Positions 50,415 to 59,166 of a DNA stretch of 64,000 nt are shown here, in pieces (the first letter of the stretch is position 1; each line of letters starts with the position of its first letter). The translations under genes and the position numbers were made by a program. A model generated the notes under the pieces. That model saw nothing but the letters and a program-made list of their open reading frames with translations, did not search any database and was not told where the DNA came from. The stretch lies in contig JAWLAG010000001.1 of NCBI GenBank assembly GCA_041395505.1, forward strand, positions 372,001 through 436,000, in the 5' to 3' direction. Source of the stretch: Steroidobacteraceae bacterium. Its GTDB lineage: Bacteria; Pseudomonadota; Gammaproteobacteria; Steroidobacterales; Steroidobacteraceae.

Positions 50415-51089
50415 GTGTGCGGAAGATTTGCCTTTTACTCGCCGCACGAGGCCATCGTGCGGTTGTTCGATGTTGCCGAGGCGCCCGAGATCGAGCCGCG
50501 CTACAACATCGCACCGACACAATTCGTGCCCGTGGTTCGGGTCACCCAGGGTGCCGTGCGCAGGCTCGCCGAGCTGTACTGGGGACTGCTGCCGTCCTGG
50601 GCGAAGGAAAAGTCCATGGCCGCACGCATGATCAATGCGCGCTCCGAGACCATTGCGGAGAAGCCAGCGTTTCGCGCTGCCATTCGCCGGCGGCGTTGCC
50701 TTGTGCTCGCGAGCGGCTACTACGAGTGGCACGCCGTCGCAGGTGGCAAGCAGCCCTATTTCATACGCCGTCGCGATGCCGATCCGATGGCCTTCGCCGG
50801 TATCTGGGAGAGTTGGGTGGAGCGCGATGGCGAACCGCCACTTGAGTCCTGTGCGATCGTCACCACCGAGGCGACCGGATCCCTGGCGCAGATCCACCAT
50901 CGCATGCCGGTGGTGCTGGCGCCCGATGATTGCAATCTGTGGCTGGATCCTGCCGTGGCCGATCCTGCGCGCCTCGCGCCGCTCTATGGCAGGGTCGACG
51001 CCGCTGCCCTCGAGAGCTATGCCGTTTCCAAGCGGGTCAACAATGCCCGTAATCAGGGCGCCGACCTGATCGCCCCGGCCGGCGACTGA
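50415..51089 (+). CDS. SRAP/YedK (HMCES) abasic-site processing protein
   Basis: Protein of 224 aa with a GTG start at 50415, so Cys2 becomes N-terminal: (M)CGRFAFYSPHEAI. Cys2 is the residue that forms a thiazolidine crosslink with abasic DNA. Also conserved: RYNIAPTQ, MINARSET (Asn), SGYYEWH (Glu) and HHRMPVVL (His). YedK/HMCES shields abasic sites in single-stranded DNA during replication. It follows yadH by 5 bp, probably by transcriptional chance. Confidence 0.92.
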   Translation: MCGRFAFYSPHEAIVRLFDVAEAPEIEPRYNIAPTQFVPVVRVTQGAVRRLAELYWGLLPSWAKEKSMAARMINARSETIAEKPAFRAAIRRRRCLVLASGYYEWHAVAGGKQPYFIRRRDADPMAFAGIWESWVERDGEPPLESCAIVTTEATGSLAQIHHRMPVVLAPDDCNLWLDPAVADPARLAPLYGRVDAAALESYAVSKRVNNARNQGADLIAPAGD

Positions 51090-51142
51090 CCGGAACCGGA
51101 TTCACCCTCCCGCTCGGCCGCGTTGCGGTCGGGCGCCTGGGA

Positions 51143-51760
51143 CTACTTCTGTGTCCAGTTGCCGCCGGCGTCCTGGTAATACCAGCCCGGTTCGGCAAGG
51201 CGGGCGATCCAGCGGCTCGCGAAGATCTTGCGAATATCGTCCTGCCACTCGGGATGTCCGTTCGCCTTGGCGATCTCGGCATAGAGCGCATCGCGGTCCT
51301 TGTTGTCCTCCGCGATCAGACGCTTGACCTGCGCGCGTTCGGCGATCGGCACGCTGCCGGCGTCACGAATCTCGATCAGGCCGTTGTTGGTGAGGCCAAC
51401 GACGCCGCTCGCGAAGTAGGGCTTGAGATCGGCGAAGCGCTTCTGCATGGAACTGGTGATGGCCCGAATCTCCGGGCTCGACACATCGAGGCTGGTCTCG
51501 CTCTGCGCCTCGGCGGCGGGCACCAGCGCATACAGGAGCCGGCCGGTCATTGCCAGCAGGATGTTCTGTCGCGGTGCCGCAATCGCGCCCTGCGGCGGTG
51601 CGTCGCTGCGCGCCGTGTCGGCCGCGCCGCTCTTGACGGCGTCGATGATCTGGTCCGCAGCCTTCTCGGCAGCGGCCGCCGGGAAATACACATTGATGGT
51701 CACGCAGGCCGCCAGCAGGAAGCTCGCCAGCATGATCTTGACCGGTAACGCTTTGCGCAT
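51143..51760 (-). CDS. ydbL: DUF1318 (YdbL-like) lipoprotein
   Basis: Protein of 205 aa with lipoprotein signal MRKALPVKIMLASFLLAAC; mature CVTINVYFPAAAAEKAADQI. The C-terminal half (KRLIAEDNKDRDALYAEIAKANG, PGWYYQDAGGNWTQK) matches YdbL, which in E. coli is encoded with ydbH and ynbE. E. coli YdbL is about 108 aa and not lipidated; the extra N-terminal lipoprotein part here recalls the small lipoprotein YnbE. A ribosome site TGAGGAG precedes the ATG. ydbH is 152 bp upstream. Confidence 0.82.
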   Translation of the reverse strand: MRKALPVKIMLASFLLAACVTINVYFPAAAAEKAADQIIDAVKSGAADTARSDAPPQGAIAAPRQNILLAMTGRLLYALVPAAEAQSETSLDVSSPEIRAITSSMQKRFADLKPYFASGVVGLTNNGLIEIRDAGSVPIAERAQVKRLIAEDNKDRDALYAEIAKANGHPEWQDDIRKIFASRWIARLAEPGWYYQDAGGNWTQK

Positions 51761-51912
51761 GTCTGAACTCCTCAATCAGGAAACCCGTCGCGCAGTCTGC
51801 ATTCTGCTCGACCGGGGTGAACCGCAACTGAATCTGGCAACCGCCGGTCGATTTTAACAATGTTTGGCGAGTTGCGATGACTTCGCTGTGATGCCGGTCA
51901 CGACTCCCGCGC

Positions 51913-54030
51913 CTATTTGATGGTGACGCTGTCACTGTTACGCATCCCTTCGGCTATCTGCGCCACCAGGCGCGGCCAGTCGACGCGCCTTTGCGAGCCG
52001 ACGATGTCGATGCGCGGGATACCGCTGCCGCGCACGATGTAATAGCCGTCGCCCTCGCTGCGACCGATACCGCCCATCTGGCACACTTCGTCGCGCAGCT
52101 TGCAACTGATCCCGAGTGCCGAATAACTGTACTCGTCGAAGAATTGCAGGAAGCCCGACTGCAACGCCTGGATGACGCCGCCGCCTCCGCCGCCGACATT
52201 GGCGAGGTTGCCGACGGCCTTGGCACTGATACGGTGGCGGCTGCGGTCGTTGGGCGGGGTGCCGAGCCTGGCATCGAAGGCGATGGGCGACCAGTCGAAA
52301 AGCTCGAGTCCCGCAAGTGCACCTTCGAGTCGCCCGGTGATGGCGCCTATGGCAAACGTACTCGTGACCTGCGCCAGGTCCAGATCCTCGAGGCGCACGT
52401 CGGCAAAAAGGCGCGGCCAGTTGCCAAGCGGGTCGCGCAGCTTCAACTTGCTTGCGCTCACGCGACCGCCGAAGACCTGCGCGATCACATCGCCGGCGAC
52501 GGTAAGTTCGCGGTTGCGATAGTCGATGTCGGGAATGGTGCCGCCGAGAGTACCGGCGAATTCGGGCCAGCCGAAGGCGGCGCAGAGTCTCGGCATGCTG
52601 ATCGGTTCGATTTGTCCATTGAAGCTGATCTGCAGCTCATCGCTACCGAGGTTCGATGCCGCCAGGCGGGCGATGTCCAGCGCGCCGTCGAAGATGGGCA
52701 GCCGTGTGGAGCGGGTCAATTCGAAGCCGCTGCCGCGCGCGCGAAAATCGATGCGCGCGGCGGCTCCCGACAGGCCATAGGCGCCGCCGCTCTGCCAGCT
52801 GATCCACGACGCGGCAGGTGTCGAGGCAGGATCCGCGAGCCAGTGCACGCTGGCCGCGAGCTGATGCATGAAGAAATGACCCTTGCGATCGTCGATCTCG
52901 AGCCTGTCCGTCGCAAGGGACAAGGCAACTGGCCGATCCGCGGCGACCTCGAGAGTTCCGGCGACGTGCCCTGCGGTGTCGAGTCGCCCGAAGTCCGTCG
53001 CCGCGAGCGCAAGCTGCAGGTAGCTCGTGTAGGCGGCGGGGAATTGCAGCCTGTCGATGGTCGCGCGGGCATGGAGCACCCAGGGCGGTCCGTTCAGATC
53101 GATGTCCGCGCTGCCAACGGCCTCGAGCAGGCCCGATTGTTCGAGCCGCAACTGGCCAAAATCGATCCGCTTGCCGATCAGCGTGCCGGAGGCGGTCAAC
53201 GCAGATGGATTGGCGTCGAAGTCGAGGAATGCAGCGCTGGTCAGAGCCTGGCCACCGTTGCCGCGCAGCGTGATGTCGAGCCGTGGTCGATCGACAGTGG
53301 CGAAATCCAACTGCAACGCCACAGTGCCGCGCAACTTCTCGCCGGCGACGCTGCCGTCTTCATTGCTGAAGGCGAGCCCGGCGAACTCGGCGTCGATCTG
53401 CACATCGCGCGGCCCGCTGCTGAGACTTCCCTGCGCCTTCAGCTTGCCGCCCAGACGTCCGTCGTAGTCAAAGCCCGTGGGCGGTTGCACGGCGGCGGGG
53501 AGAGCGGGCCGCAGTGCTTTCAGACCGGCATCGTCCAGCTGCGCGCTCGCCCGCCAGTCCCCACGCGCAAGCGCGAGTTCGGCCTGCGCCTGGCCGTCGC
53601 CCAAACGCAATTGCGACACGGCCAACCGTCCCGTCGAACTTACGGTTGAGTAACGCAGTTCGAGGCGCGCCTGTTGCCTGCCGAAAGGTCCCGCGGCCAT
53701 GCGCAATACGCCGCCGCGACAGGCAAGATCATCCTCCGACAAGGAAAGGCGGGCGCAGCGCAGGCGCAGGTCACGTAGTGGCTGCGGCCAGTCGGCGGCG
53801 CGCAACTGCAATGCCGCGATCTCCCCGGCCAGCTCGCCGCCGTCGCCGCCTTCGCCAAGATCGATGGTCAGGCGAACGCCTCGCGCTTCATTGCCCGGGA
53901 CTGCGAGCCGCGACGCCTGGACGGTGATGCGCGTAATGGCCAACGCGCTGGTGCTCGGCAGCAGCAGGGCCATGCCGAGCACTGCCAGCAGCGGTCGGCT
54001 CGATCGGGTAGTGAAAAGGCGCGCTGGCAT
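51913..54030 (-). CDS. ydbH: YdbH-like AsmA-family intermembrane protein
   Basis: Protein of 705 aa, N-terminal signal/anchor (RPLLAVLGMALLLPSTSALA), then repeated beta-strand segments and a C-terminal region (PDIDYRNRELTVAGDVIAQVFGG, ADVRLEDLDLAQVTSTF, IGCKLRDEVC-like KLRDEVCQMGG) typical of the YdbH dicarboxylate-type/AsmA group. YdbH is a TamB relative shown in E. coli to help lipid traffic between membranes. E. coli YdbH is longer (~880 aa). The ATG at 54030 starts the signal segment. It diverges from the gene at 54177; TTAGAAT at ~54125 is a possible -10 for that gene. Confidence 0.8.
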   Translation of the reverse strand: MPARLFTTRSSRPLLAVLGMALLLPSTSALAITRITVQASRLAVPGNEARGVRLTIDLGEGGDGGELAGEIAALQLRAADWPQPLRDLRLRCARLSLSEDDLACRGGVLRMAAGPFGRQQARLELRYSTVSSTGRLAVSQLRLGDGQAQAELALARGDWRASAQLDDAGLKALRPALPAAVQPPTGFDYDGRLGGKLKAQGSLSSGPRDVQIDAEFAGLAFSNEDGSVAGEKLRGTVALQLDFATVDRPRLDITLRGNGGQALTSAAFLDFDANPSALTASGTLIGKRIDFGQLRLEQSGLLEAVGSADIDLNGPPWVLHARATIDRLQFPAAYTSYLQLALAATDFGRLDTAGHVAGTLEVAADRPVALSLATDRLEIDDRKGHFFMHQLAASVHWLADPASTPAASWISWQSGGAYGLSGAAARIDFRARGSGFELTRSTRLPIFDGALDIARLAASNLGSDELQISFNGQIEPISMPRLCAAFGWPEFAGTLGGTIPDIDYRNRELTVAGDVIAQVFGGRVSASKLKLRDPLGNWPRLFADVRLEDLDLAQVTSTFAIGAITGRLEGALAGLELFDWSPIAFDARLGTPPNDRSRHRISAKAVGNLANVGGGGGGVIQALQSGFLQFFDEYSYSALGISCKLRDEVCQMGGIGRSEGDGYYIVRGSGIPRIDIVGSQRRVDWPRLVAQIAEGMRNSDSVTIK

Positions 54031-54176
54031 GACAACAAGTCTAGCGCCTGGGCGGAACCGGTTGCCCCGGATACTGTTACATCGACGCCGTGACTGTCGC
54101 CGATCGGGCACAGCGCAACATCTGGGTTAGAATTCCGCGCGCAGGAGCACGGTGCTTCTGACAGCGGAGTGGCGGC

Positions 54177-55589
54177 ATGGGTGGCAAGCGGGCACTGATC
54201 GTCGATGACTCGAGGTCGGCACGAACCTTTCTCGCGCGGATGCTCGAGAAACACGAGCTCGAAGTGGACAGTGTCGAGTCGGCCGAGCAGGCAATCGACT
54301 ATCTCGGGCGTCACCATCCCGACGTGATCTTCATGGACCACCTCATGCCCGGCATGGATGGTTTTCAGGCGGTGCAGTCGATCAAGAACAATCCGCGCAC
54401 CGCGATGATACCGATCATGATGTACACCTCGCAGGAGGGCGAGCTCTACCTCGGTCAGGCGCGAGCGCTCGGTGCGGTCGGCGTGCTGCCGAAGAGCATC
54501 AAACCGGCGGATGTGTCACGGGTGCTCTATCAGTTGAAGCTCCTGCCGGATCGGCGCGCAACGATGGAAGCTGCACCCGGCTTCGTCCCCTTCACGCAGG
54601 CGCCCGCCGCCAACGAAAGCACGGCGGACACCGGCCGATTCAGTATCGAAACTTCGCAGATCCAGGCCGCACAGTTCGCGTTGAGTCCGGAGCTGCGCGG
54701 CATGGTCGAGTCGGTTGTGCGCGAACAGATGACCGACCTGCGACGCTGGATGACCAGCCACCTGGATGAGCAGACAGTCAAACTGGGCGGCGAACTTCGC
54801 AGCCAGGTGCGCGAGGTGGCGCTGCAACAGGAACCGCCGCCACCGCGATCGAATGCACCCTGGTGGCTGGCCGCAGCTGCGGTGCTCGCGGCGCTCGCTG
54901 CCGGCATCTATGCGTTGCGTGCCAACGAGGTGGCGCATCAGGCGCGACTGCGCATCGCCGAACTCGAGAATACCCTGGCATCGCAACGCGCCGAGTCCGC
55001 GACACTGGCTGCGCGCAACCTCGCCGCCGATCGTGATCCCTTGCGAGAGGCGCTGCGTGGGACGGGCGAGATTGCAAGCCAGGGCGCGCGCGTAACACAA
55101 CTCGTGCCTTATGGCGCCGTGCCGCTCTCCGGCGAACGACTGGAGGGCATACGCACAGTGCTGGGCCGGCTGGCCGAGCAGCAATATCGCGGTGAAGTTC
55201 AGATCGCAACCTATCCTGGCCGCTTCTGCCTGACCGGCAATGCGGCCGAAGGCTATTCGCTTGCACCGGAGGAAACACTGGTCAGCGCCTGCGATGTCAT
55301 CGGCAATCCTTTCCTGGAGGGATTGAGCGCAGGGCAGCGCGAGTCGCTTGCATTCGCCAATACGGTGGGCAGGTTTCGTGGCGCGGCGGAGGGCGCATTG
55401 CGTGTCGATGTGATCGCCGGACAGGCGGAGGACATCGCCGTGCCGTACCCGCCTTTGTCAGACAATTTGCTTGCAGGGCAATGGAATCGCGCTGCAGAGG
55501 CCAACAATCGCGTCGAAATCCGCCTGCGCTCGCAGGCCGAGGCGGTCGAACCCCCCACCGCTCCGCCCGTTACCCAGACCAGTCCCTGA
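54177..55589 (+). CDS. Membrane-anchored response regulator with OmpA-like C-terminal domain
   Basis: Protein of 470 aa with a complete CheY-like receiver (D10/D11, phosphoacceptor Asp54 in IFMDHLMPGM, Thr84, Lys106), a low-complexity link, an amphipathic region (170-215), one membrane helix (~229-247, WWLAAAAVLAALAAGIYAL), a coiled coil (250-283) and a C-terminal domain of ~185 residues. That domain has ALGEG-like VPLSGERLEGIRTVLGRL and ends AANNRVEIRLRS, an OmpA/MotB-type peptidoglycan-binding ending. The receiver would be cytoplasmic and the end periplasmic. No histidine kinase is adjacent. The following YheT gene starts 3 bp later. Confidence 0.7.
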   Translation: MGGKRALIVDDSRSARTFLARMLEKHELEVDSVESAEQAIDYLGRHHPDVIFMDHLMPGMDGFQAVQSIKNNPRTAMIPIMMYTSQEGELYLGQARALGAVGVLPKSIKPADVSRVLYQLKLLPDRRATMEAAPGFVPFTQAPAANESTADTGRFSIETSQIQAAQFALSPELRGMVESVVREQMTDLRRWMTSHLDEQTVKLGGELRSQVREVALQQEPPPPRSNAPWWLAAAAVLAALAAGIYALRANEVAHQARLRIAELENTLASQRAESATLAARNLAADRDPLREALRGTGEIASQGARVTQLVPYGAVPLSGERLEGIRTVLGRLAEQQYRGEVQIATYPGRFCLTGNAAEGYSLAPEETLVSACDVIGNPFLEGLSAGQRESLAFANTVGRFRGAAEGALRVDVIAGQAEDIAVPYPPLSDNLLAGQWNRAAEANNRVEIRLRSQAEAVEPPTAPPVTQTSP

Positions 55590-55592
55590 CGC

Positions 55593-56603
55593 TTGGACGC
55601 AAGCGCAGATTTCGAGCCACCCCGGTGGCTGCGCGGTGGCCACGCGCAGTCGATACTGCCGCGCATCGGTATCGCGCGGCGACGCATGCGCGCGCGTGCC
55701 GCACCTCTCCTCGGGGCAAGCCGCGAGCGACTGGTCGATTGTGGCGATGGTGTCAGGCTACAGGCATTCGAAGCCCTGCAGTCGCGTTCCGATCCGACCC
55801 GGCCTCTTGCCATCTTTCTGCATGGCTGGGAGGGCAGCGCCGATTCTCCCTATGTGCTCTCGAGCGCGCAGGCGCTGTATGCGCAGGGCCTCGATGTGGT
55901 GCGCCTGAACCTACGCGATCACGGCGATACGCATCATCTCAACCAGGAACTGTTCCATTCCTGCCGCTTGACCGAAGTCGCCCGCGCCATCGCCTCGCTG
56001 CACGTGCCGCGCAGGACGCAGCCGCTCATGCTGGTCGGCTTCTCGCTCGGTGGGAACTTCATGTTGCGGGTTACGGCGGCTGCACCCGGTTTCGACATCG
56101 ATGTCGCGCAAACGGTGGCGATATCGCCGGTGCTCGATCCGGCCCGCACGCTCATTGCGATGGAAGGCCGATTCAATATCTATCACGCCTACTTCGTGCG
56201 CAAGTGGGCGCGCTCATTGCGGCGCAAGCAACAGGCATGGCCAGACGCCTATGACTTCGAGGCGATGCTCGGCAATGCGGACCTTCGCCGCATGACCGAG
56301 CAGATGGTATTGCGCCATACCGAATACCAATCCTTGTCGAATTACCTCGACGGCTATGCCCTGACCGGGGCGCGGCTCGCCGCCCTTGCCGCGCCGGCGA
56401 CGATCATCACCGCGCTGGACGATCCGATCATTCCCGCCGCCGATCTTGCGGCGCTTGCGACCTCCGACCGGCTTGAAATCGTTACCACGCGCTATGGCGG
56501 TCACTGCGGATTCTCGCCGGGGTTGGGTCAGCCGAGCTGGGTGGACGAGGTGATTGCGGCACGGATCCCGCGCCCGGCCAGCTCATCGAGCCAGCGCTCG
56601 TAA
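55593..56603 (+). CDS. YheT-family alpha/beta hydrolase
   Basis: Hydrolase of 336 aa. FEPPRWLRGGHAQSILPRI at the N-terminus, LAIFLHGWEGSADSPYV (oxyanion loop), LNLRDHGDTHHLN, nucleophile elbow LVGFSLGGNFML (Ser), an Asp in ITALDDPIIPA and the His in RYGGHCGF give a full triad. The family hydrolyses short acyl esters; the physiological substrate is unknown. The start is TTG at 55593, 3 bp after the upstream gene's stop. The last 76 bp overlap the convergent kinase gene, an unusually long overlap. Confidence 0.85.
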   Translation: MDASADFEPPRWLRGGHAQSILPRIGIARRRMRARAAPLLGASRERLVDCGDGVRLQAFEALQSRSDPTRPLAIFLHGWEGSADSPYVLSSAQALYAQGLDVVRLNLRDHGDTHHLNQELFHSCRLTEVARAIASLHVPRRTQPLMLVGFSLGGNFMLRVTAAAPGFDIDVAQTVAISPVLDPARTLIAMEGRFNIYHAYFVRKWARSLRRKQQAWPDAYDFEAMLGNADLRRMTEQMVLRHTEYQSLSNYLDGYALTGARLAALAAPATIITALDDPIIPAADLAALATSDRLEIVTTRYGGHCGFSPGLGQPSWVDEVIAARIPRPASSSSQRS

Positions 56604-57988
56604 CGCGCCCGCAGTGCGGGGTTGTCCCGCGGCGGGTAGTCCGTGGTGGCCGCAGCGACCAGTGTGCTGTCGACGCCTAGCATCTGGCGCAGGCCATGAA
56701 CCGTCGCTTCGCGTACCGACGGCACGGTCACGGGTCCGCCGAGGAGATCCGCGAGGCGCTGGCACAACCAGCCGGAGCGCGATAGTCCTCCAGTCAACAC
56801 GACGCGCTGCGGCGCCGGGTTCATGACCCGCATGGCGATGACATTGGCTGCGAGCAGGAAGGCGATGCTTTCGACGACGCCGGCAAAGTGCTGCAGTGGC
56901 GAGCCGTCGCCCAGAAATCCTGAGTGCAGATGGCTCGCCCAGAATGGCGAACCGAGTCCCGACACGGCATTGAAATAAGGCACCGGCACGATCGCTGCTG
57001 CCGATTCGAGGTCGCGCCACAGACCGGGCTCATCCCGGCCAAGGCCCTTCGCGACGAGTGCGGTCGCGCTACCGGCGCCATTGACGGTGCCTTCGACGCA
57101 GAAGTGGGTTCCGAGCCTGCCGCTGCACAGGATGCTCGAGAGCAATCCTGCCAGGTGCACCGGCTCTGCGCCGGTCGCACGCTGCACGAACGCGCCAGTG
57201 CCCAGGTTGACGAAAATATCCTCGCTCGAGGGTGGCCCGAAAAGAAATGGCACGGTGGATTGATCCCCGGTCACGAGCCGCAGCCTGGTTGCCGTTGACA
57301 CGCCGCGAATCTCGCCGAAGTCGGCATCGCTATCGACGCTTTGCGGCAGGCATCGCGCGTCGATGCCAAACAAGGACAGCAGCTCGGACGACCAGTCACG
57401 GGTTGCGATGTCCCACAACTGTGTGCGCGAGGCATTCGCCGGGTCCACCCGCGGTGCGCCGCCGCACAGCCCCTGAACGAGGTAACTCGAGAGGGGTCCA
57501 AGGACGAGCGTGCCATTCGCTTGCACCGGCCCGAGTGCATCGAGATGCTGAAGGCACCAGCGCATCTTGCTCGCGCCGTAGTGTGCCGTGAGCGGCAGGC
57601 CGGTCAGCGCGCGTATCCGACTCTCCTGCGCGCGCAAACCCTCGAGCCAGCGCGCATTGCGCCGGTCCTGCCAGGACAGGACCGGCGAGAGCGGCAGGCC
57701 ACTGTCGCGATCCCAGGCCACGATGCTGGAGCGCTGGGTGGCAAGTCCGGCGAGGACTTGCTGGCCGGGTGGTGCGCGAACCAGCACGACGTCGATTGCA
57801 TGGCGCAGCGTCGCGAGCAACTCCCCGGCATCGTGTTCGACACGATCCTCGCCGATGCGTCGCGTTGCCACGGCAACCTCGTGCTGCGCGAGCAGCTCGC
57901 CCGTGGCGCTCCACAGGAAAGCCCGGCTTGCATGTCCACCCTGATCGAGTGCCAGCAGGCAGGGCGCCTTCTGCACGGGCGTCGTCAC
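56528..57988 (-). CDS. FGGY-family carbohydrate kinase (divergent glycerol kinase-like)
   Basis: Kinase of 486 aa. APCLLALDQGGHASRAFLW is the FGGY phosphate-binding start (glycerol kinase has DQGTTSSR, so this site has diverged). EDRVEHDAGELLATL, LSPVLSWQDRRNARWL, LVTGDQSTVPFLFG, VEGTVNGAGSA and VVLTGGLSRSGWLCQRLADLL follow in family order. GTG at 57988 overlaps the GlpD-like stop (GTGA). With GDPD and GlpD-like genes upstream, glycerol is the likely substrate, but the altered phosphate loop and acceptor region leave room for another polyol. Confidence 0.72.
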   Translation of the reverse strand: MTTPVQKAPCLLALDQGGHASRAFLWSATGELLAQHEVAVATRRIGEDRVEHDAGELLATLRHAIDVVLVRAPPGQQVLAGLATQRSSIVAWDRDSGLPLSPVLSWQDRRNARWLEGLRAQESRIRALTGLPLTAHYGASKMRWCLQHLDALGPVQANGTLVLGPLSSYLVQGLCGGAPRVDPANASRTQLWDIATRDWSSELLSLFGIDARCLPQSVDSDADFGEIRGVSTATRLRLVTGDQSTVPFLFGPPSSEDIFVNLGTGAFVQRATGAEPVHLAGLLSSILCSGRLGTHFCVEGTVNGAGSATALVAKGLGRDEPGLWRDLESAAAIVPVPYFNAVSGLGSPFWASHLHSGFLGDGSPLQHFAGVVESIAFLLAANVIAMRVMNPAPQRVVLTGGLSRSGWLCQRLADLLGGPVTVPSVREATVHGLRQMLGVDSTLVAAATTDYPPRDNPALRARYERWLDELAGRGIRAAITSSTQLG

Positions 57989-59166
57989 TGTGGCGTGAGG
58001 CGCAGTCGATCCGTGCGAGCGATCGCGCGCCGCCTGGGCAGGCTGGTCGCGATACGCTGCATGGCCGAGGCGGCGGTAGCTCGATAGGTCGTGAGTTTGC
58101 CGCCGAAGATTCCGAGGACCCGCGGCGAGTGCGGGCGGTCGAGCTCGAAATGCGTCTCGCGGGAACGATGAAAGGCGTGACCTGATCCGCAGGGCAGGAC
58201 GCGAAGCCCGGCGAAGCTGCCGCCGAGGTCGGCGACACGCAGGTCGCGGTAGCGCGGGAAATAATGAGCCAGCACTTTGACCAGGTAGTGTTTTTCGGCG
58301 ACGCTCGGTGCGACACGATCGGGCGAGGCGCGATAGCGCAGCTCGGTCGTGCCGACCAGCAGGCGCCCCTGCCAGGGCATGACGAACACCGCGCGTCCAT
58401 CGCGGGGGCTTTCGACGTAGTAGTAACCGCCGGGGTCTGCGACATCGACCAGCACGTGCGCGCCTTGCACCAGCTCCACCTGCGGCACAGGCACAGCCGG
58501 CGCGATGCGCGCCTGAACTTCGCGCGCCCAGGGACCCGCGGCATTGACGAGCACCCGCGCTGCGCACTCGGCCTCGGCGCCGTCATGAAGATAACTGATA
58601 TTGACACCCTCCTGGTGCAGGTCGGCGCGAATGAACTGCGCGCTGCACAGGATTTCGGCGCCGAGTCCGCTCGCCGAGCGCGCCACGGCGGCCGTGAGTG
58701 CGCGATCGTCGGTCTGGGCATCGTGATACCAGAACACGCGCTTGAGGTGTGCGAGCTCGAGGCCGTCGAGCTCATCCCAATGCCTGCGCGCAATCAAGCC
58801 GAAATTCGCGCCGCGGCGAAATCCCGCCAGCGCCGCGTACATGGACAAACCCAGCAGCAGTTGCCAGCTGCGTCGACGGGTGCTGCGATAGAGCGGCACG
58901 CGAAAACGCACGAGGCGAACCAGTTCGGGCGCGTTACGCAACAGCAACGTGCGTTCATGCAGGCTCTCGCGCACCAATCGCAGCTGGGCGGATTCGAGGT
59001 AGCGCAGACCACCGTGGATAAGTTTGCTCGAACGGCTCGAGGTTCCCGCACCGATGGTCGATTTCTCGAGGAGCAGGACGCGATGACCGGCCGCCGCCGC
59101 GGCCTGGGCGAGGCCCGCGCCGTGAATTCCGCCGCCGACGACGGCCAGATCGTAGCGGCGGGTCAC
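57985..59166 (-). CDS. glpD: FAD-dependent glycerol-3-phosphate dehydrogenase-like oxidoreductase (short)
   Basis: Protein of 393 aa. FAD motif YDLAVVGGGIHGAGLAQAAAAAGH, GAGTSSRSSKLIHGGLRYLE, the GlpD signature, NAAGPWAREVQARI, VFVMPWQGRLLVGTTE and ILGIFGGKLTTYR-like GIFGGKLTTYRATA are all present. E. coli GlpD is 501 aa; this protein ends right after the GGKLTTYR block and lacks the C-terminal DAO_C domain. It probably oxidises glycerol 3-phosphate at the membrane. The start is GTG 59166, overlapping the GDPD stop (GTGA). Confidence 0.82.
   Translation of the reverse strand: MTRRYDLAVVGGGIHGAGLAQAAAAAGHRVLLLEKSTIGAGTSSRSSKLIHGGLRYLESAQLRLVRESLHERTLLLRNAPELVRLVRFRVPLYRSTRRRSWQLLLGLSMYAALAGFRRGANFGLIARRHWDELDGLELAHLKRVFWYHDAQTDDRALTAAVARSASGLGAEILCSAQFIRADLHQEGVNISYLHDGAEAECAARVLVNAAGPWAREVQARIAPAVPVPQVELVQGAHVLVDVADPGGYYYVESPRDGRAVFVMPWQGRLLVGTTELRYRASPDRVAPSVAEKHYLVKVLAHYFPRYRDLRVADLGGSFAGLRVLPCGSGHAFHRSRETHFELDRPHSPRVLGIFGGKLTTYRATAASAMQRIATSLPRRRAIARTDRLRLTPQ

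Noticed and set aside
51761..51912. Hidden ynbE gene between ydbH and ydbL
   Set aside because: Minus-strand reading shows no start plus lipobox and no match to YnbE; the gap is too short for the ~60-aa lipoprotein with its ribosome site.
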